From the NCBI GenBank assembly GCA_938039795.1, contig CALHWU010000078.1, positions 1 through 6,896 on the forward strand: a DNA stretch of 6,896 nucleotides, written 5' to 3'. This DNA is from an uncultured Muribaculaceae bacterium (GTDB lineage Bacteria > Bacteroidota > Bacteroidia > Bacteroidales > Muribaculaceae). Under the pieces are notes generated by a model. The model did no database searches. It was given only the letters and a program-made list of their open reading frames with translations, and was not told the origin of the DNA. Below, piece after piece: positions 4,612 through 6,896 of this stretch. A program made the position numbers and the translations under genes. Position 1 is the first letter of the stretch. Every line of letters starts with the position of its first letter.

Positions 4612-6549
4612 ATGATTAACATCACTTTTCCCGATAATTCGGTAAAGCAGTTTGAAGCCGGCGTGACACCTCTTGCCATTGCCGAAAGCATCAGCTCCAG
4701 GCTTGCACAGGACATTCTGGCCGCTTCAGTCAACGGTCAGGAATGGGACATCGCCCGCCCCATTGAAGAGGACGCATCCATCAGGCTTTTCAAATGGGAT
4801 GACCCCGAAGGCAAACATGCCTTCTGGCACAGTTCGGCGCATCTTCTCGCCGAAGCTCTCCAGGCGCTGTATCCGGGCGTTAAATTCGGCATAGGCCCGG
4901 CTATTGACAACGGTTTCTATTACGACATCGATCCCAACGGTCATGAGATCACCGCAGCTGAATTCCCCAAGATCGAGAAGAAAATGCTTGAGCTTGCGAG
5001 GGAGAAGAATGCTATAGTCAGGGCCGATATCAGCAAGGCGGATGCTCTGAAGCTGTTCGGCGACCGTGGCGAGACCTACAAGTGCGAGCTTATCAGCGAA
5101 CTGGAGGACGGTCATATCACGACTTATACACAGGGTGCTTTCACAGATCTGTGCCGCGGACCGCACATCGCCAACACGGCTCCCATCAAGGCTGTGAAGA
5201 TTACCTCGCTTGCCGGAGCTTACTGGCGCGGCGACGAGAAACGCGAGCAGCTTGTGCGAGTGTATGGAATCACATTCCCCAAGCAGAAGATGCTCGACGA
5301 ATATCTCGTAATGCTTGAGGAAGCCAAGAAACGCGATCACCGCAAATTGGGCAAGGAGATGGAACTCTTCGCGTTCTCCCAGAATGTCGGCGCCGGACTT
5401 CCGCTCTGGCTGCCGAAAGGCGCTGCACTGCGCGACCGTCTGGAGCAGTTCCTACGCAAGATACAGAAGCGTTATGGCTATCAGCAGGTGATCACGCCGC
5501 ATATCGGCAACAAGATGCTCTATGTCACTTCGGGGCACTATGCAAAATATGGCAAGGATTCTTTCCAGCCGATACATACACCGGAAGAGGGCGAGGAATA
5601 CCTCCTCAAACCGATGAACTGCCCGCATCACTGCGAGATATTCAAGGCATTCCCGCGCAGCTACCGCGAGCTGCCTCTGCGTCTGGCGGAGTTCGGCACC
5701 GTATATCGCTACGAGCAGAGCGGCGAGCTTCACGGACTGACCCGAGTGCGCGGCTTCACGCAGGACGACGCCCATATCTTCTGTGCGCCCGAGCAGATCA
5801 AGGACGAGTTCCTGAAGGTGATGGATATTATATTCTATATCTTCAAGGCGCTGAAGTTTAATAATTTCGAGGCACAGATCTCGCTCCGTGACCCCAAGAA
5901 CAAAGAGAAATATATCGGATCCGACGAAAACTGGCATCTCGCCGAGCAGGCCATCATAGAGGCATGTCAGGAGAAGGGACTCAAGGCCCGCACGGAGCTT
6001 GGCGAAGCCGCTTTCTACGGCCCGAAGCTCGACTTCATGGTGAAGGACGCTCTCGGCCGCCGCTGGCAGCTCGGCACGATCCAGGTGGACTACAACCTCC
6101 CCGAGCGCTTCGGTCTGGAATATACCGGCGCCGACAACCAGAAGCATCGCCCGGTGATGATACACCGCGCTCCCTTCGGCTCGATGGAACGCTTCGTAGC
6201 AGTGCTGCTTGAACATACTGCCGGACGTTTCCCGCTCTGGCTCGCCCCTGATCAGGCCGTAGTGCTCCCCATCAGCGAGAAGTATAATGACTACGCTTTC
6301 GAAGTGGCCCGCCAGCTCAACGACGCCGATGTGCGTGCGATCGTCGACGACCGCAATGAAAAGATCGGCAAGAAAATCCGCGATAATGAGCTCAAACGCA
6401 TCCCCTATCTGCTCGTAGTAGGAGAAAAAGAAGCACAAAATGGCGAAGTTTCTGTAAGAAAACAGGGCGAAGGTGATAAAGGTTCGATGAAAATTGCTAC
6501 CTTTGCAGCGAATTTGACGGAAGAAGTCAGAAATCTCACAAATCAATAA
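4612..6549 (+). CDS. thrS: Threonyl-tRNA synthetase
   Basis: A cytoplasmic class II synthetase that charges tRNA-Thr; 645 aa is the usual bacterial length. An N-terminal TGS domain (about 1-61) is followed by the editing domain that removes Ser from mischarged tRNA-Thr, with its full metal-type set H73/H77 (HSSAH) and C181/H185 (CRGPH). The catalytic core (about 240-540) has the zinc ligands C337 in MNCPHH, H388 in DDAHIF and H518 in MIHRA, the motif 2 arginine R366 in FGTVYRYE and the motif 3 arginine R527 in GSMERF. The anticodon-binding domain fills about 546-640. Every expected catalytic and editing residue is present, so it should be fully functional. The ATG has no Shine-Dalgarno but lies about 40 nt after a good promoter and fits the TGS N-terminus. 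The last ~40 codons are noticeably more A-rich than the rest and contain a possible promoter for infC, which starts 8 nt downstream. Confidence 0.98.
   Translation: MINITFPDNSVKQFEAGVTPLAIAESISSRLAQDILAASVNGQEWDIARPIEEDASIRLFKWDDPEGKHAFWHSSAHLLAEALQALYPGVKFGIGPAIDNGFYYDIDPNGHEITAAEFPKIEKKMLELAREKNAIVRADISKADALKLFGDRGETYKCELISELEDGHITTYTQGAFTDLCRGPHIANTAPIKAVKITSLAGAYWRGDEKREQLVRVYGITFPKQKMLDEYLVMLEEAKKRDHRKLGKEMELFAFSQNVGAGLPLWLPKGAALRDRLEQFLRKIQKRYGYQQVITPHIGNKMLYVTSGHYAKYGKDSFQPIHTPEEGEEYLLKPMNCPHHCEIFKAFPRSYRELPLRLAEFGTVYRYEQSGELHGLTRVRGFTQDDAHIFCAPEQIKDEFLKVMDIIFYIFKALKFNNFEAQISLRDPKNKEKYIGSDENWHLAEQAIIEACQEKGLKARTELGEAAFYGPKLDFMVKDALGRRWQLGTIQVDYNLPERFGLEYTGADNQKHRPVMIHRAPFGSMERFVAVLLEHTAGRFPLWLAPDQAVVLPISEKYNDYAFEVARQLNDADVRAIVDDRNEKIGKKIRDNELKRIPYLLVVGEKEAQNGEVSVRKQGEGDKGSMKIATFAANLTEEVRNLTNQ
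6498..6505 (+). promoter_or_regulatory. Possible internal promoter (-7 box) for infC within the end of thrS
   Basis: TACCTTTG, followed by CA as in several other promoters of this window, lies 52 bases before the infC ATG. No TTTG is found 19-21 bases upstream, so only half of the consensus is present. E. coli also has infC promoters inside thrS, which makes the position plausible; it could be chance within coding sequence. Confidence 0.3.
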
Positions 6550-6557
6550 ACGCTTTA

Positions 6558-6896
6558 ATGCAGAAAAAACCCTTTGTACCAGGTCCGCGCCGACCAAACA
6601 ACAACTCGAATCCAGGCGTAAGAAGGCCCGAAAGGAATAATGCCTCGAAGGATCCATACGCTATCAACGAACGCATTCATGCGCGCGAAGTGCGTCTGGT
6701 AGGCGATAATGTAGAGACCGGCATCTATCCGATAGCCCAGGCCTTGAAGATCGCTGAAGAGCAGGGTCTTGATCTGATTGAGATTTCTCCTACCGCCGAA
6801 CCGCCTGTCTGCAAGATCCTCGACTATCAGAAGTTTCTTTATCAGCAGAAGAAGCGCCTGAAGGAGCAGAAAGCCAAAGCCACCAAAGTAGTGGTG
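6558..6896 (+). CDS. infC: Translation initiation factor IF3, N-terminal 113 residues (C-terminus beyond right edge)
   Basis: IF3 binds the 30S subunit, checks start-codon pairing and prevents premature 50S joining. The frame is open to the window end, covering the whole IF3-N domain (about 35-105) with YAINERIHAREVRLVGD (34-50), the highly conserved DLIEISPTAEPPVCKILDY (72-90) and the basic linker (98-110); the C-terminal domain is missing only because the window ends. The ATG lies 8 nt after the thrS stop, indicating co-transcription in the conserved thrS-infC-rpmI-rplT order. Before the IF3-N fold there are about 34 residues rich in Pro, Asn and Arg, longer than in E. coli IF3. Many infC genes start with AUU-type codons for autoregulation; here an ordinary AUG is the only standard start in frame, though a rare ATC start at 6663 cannot be excluded. 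Confidence 0.95.
   Translation, partial: MQKKPFVPGPRRPNNNSNPGVRRPERNNASKDPYAINERIHAREVRLVGDNVETGIYPIAQALKIAEEQGLDLIEISPTAEPPVCKILDYQKFLYQQKKRLKEQKAKATKVVV

Noticed and set aside
4726..5340. 204-codon minus-strand ORF opposite the first part of thrS
   Set aside because: Shadow of thrS; no promoter or recognisable domain.
5452..6657. 401-codon ORF on the minus strand, antisense to thrS and the start of infC
   Set aside because: It lies opposite a full-length thrS with all catalytic residues; the predicted protein matches no family I recognise and its openness follows from the codon bias of thrS.

Overview
The window is an ordinary chromosomal housekeeping segment of a Bacteroidota (Bacteroidales) bacterium, quite possibly a Muribaculaceae-like gut organism; the family-level placement is a guess. 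Three things point there. Promoters repeatedly fit the Bacteroides-type sigma consensus TTTG-N19/20-TAnnTTTG. None of the genes has a Shine-Dalgarno sequence. Rho carries the very long disordered N-terminal insertion typical of this phylum.

Layout from left to right. Positions 1-717 hold, on the minus strand, the N-terminal 239 residues of a ROK-family sugar kinase that runs off the left edge. A 177-base divergent intergenic region follows, with a promoter for each direction and an inverted repeat between them. Next is a PLP-dependent low-specificity L-threonine aldolase (895-1935, plus). A tRNA-Met(CAT) with its own promoter (2039-2112) is followed by a perfect 14-bp hairpin (2121-2154). Then comes the transcription termination factor gene rho (2481-4511), whose predicted leader is about 210 nt, C-rich and G-poor in its first part, and contains a duplicated motif and a possible upstream ORF. 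Threonyl-tRNA synthetase thrS (4612-6549) has its own promoter, and translation initiation factor IF3 infC begins 8 nt after it and runs off the right edge.

The plus-strand genes from the tRNA onward serve gene expression: a tRNA, Rho, an aminoacyl-tRNA synthetase and an initiation factor. thrS-infC is the conserved start of the thrS-infC-rpmI-rplT cluster. The kinase and the aldolase are metabolic genes that share only a divergent promoter region.

I see no mobile element, CRISPR array, defence system or clearly new biological system here. The most interesting material is regulatory: the rho leader, which looks like a candidate autoregulatory region; the disordered Rho insertion with AT-hook-like and polyglutamine patches; and several small palindromes placed on or beside promoters. 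These regulatory readings are inferences from sequence pattern.
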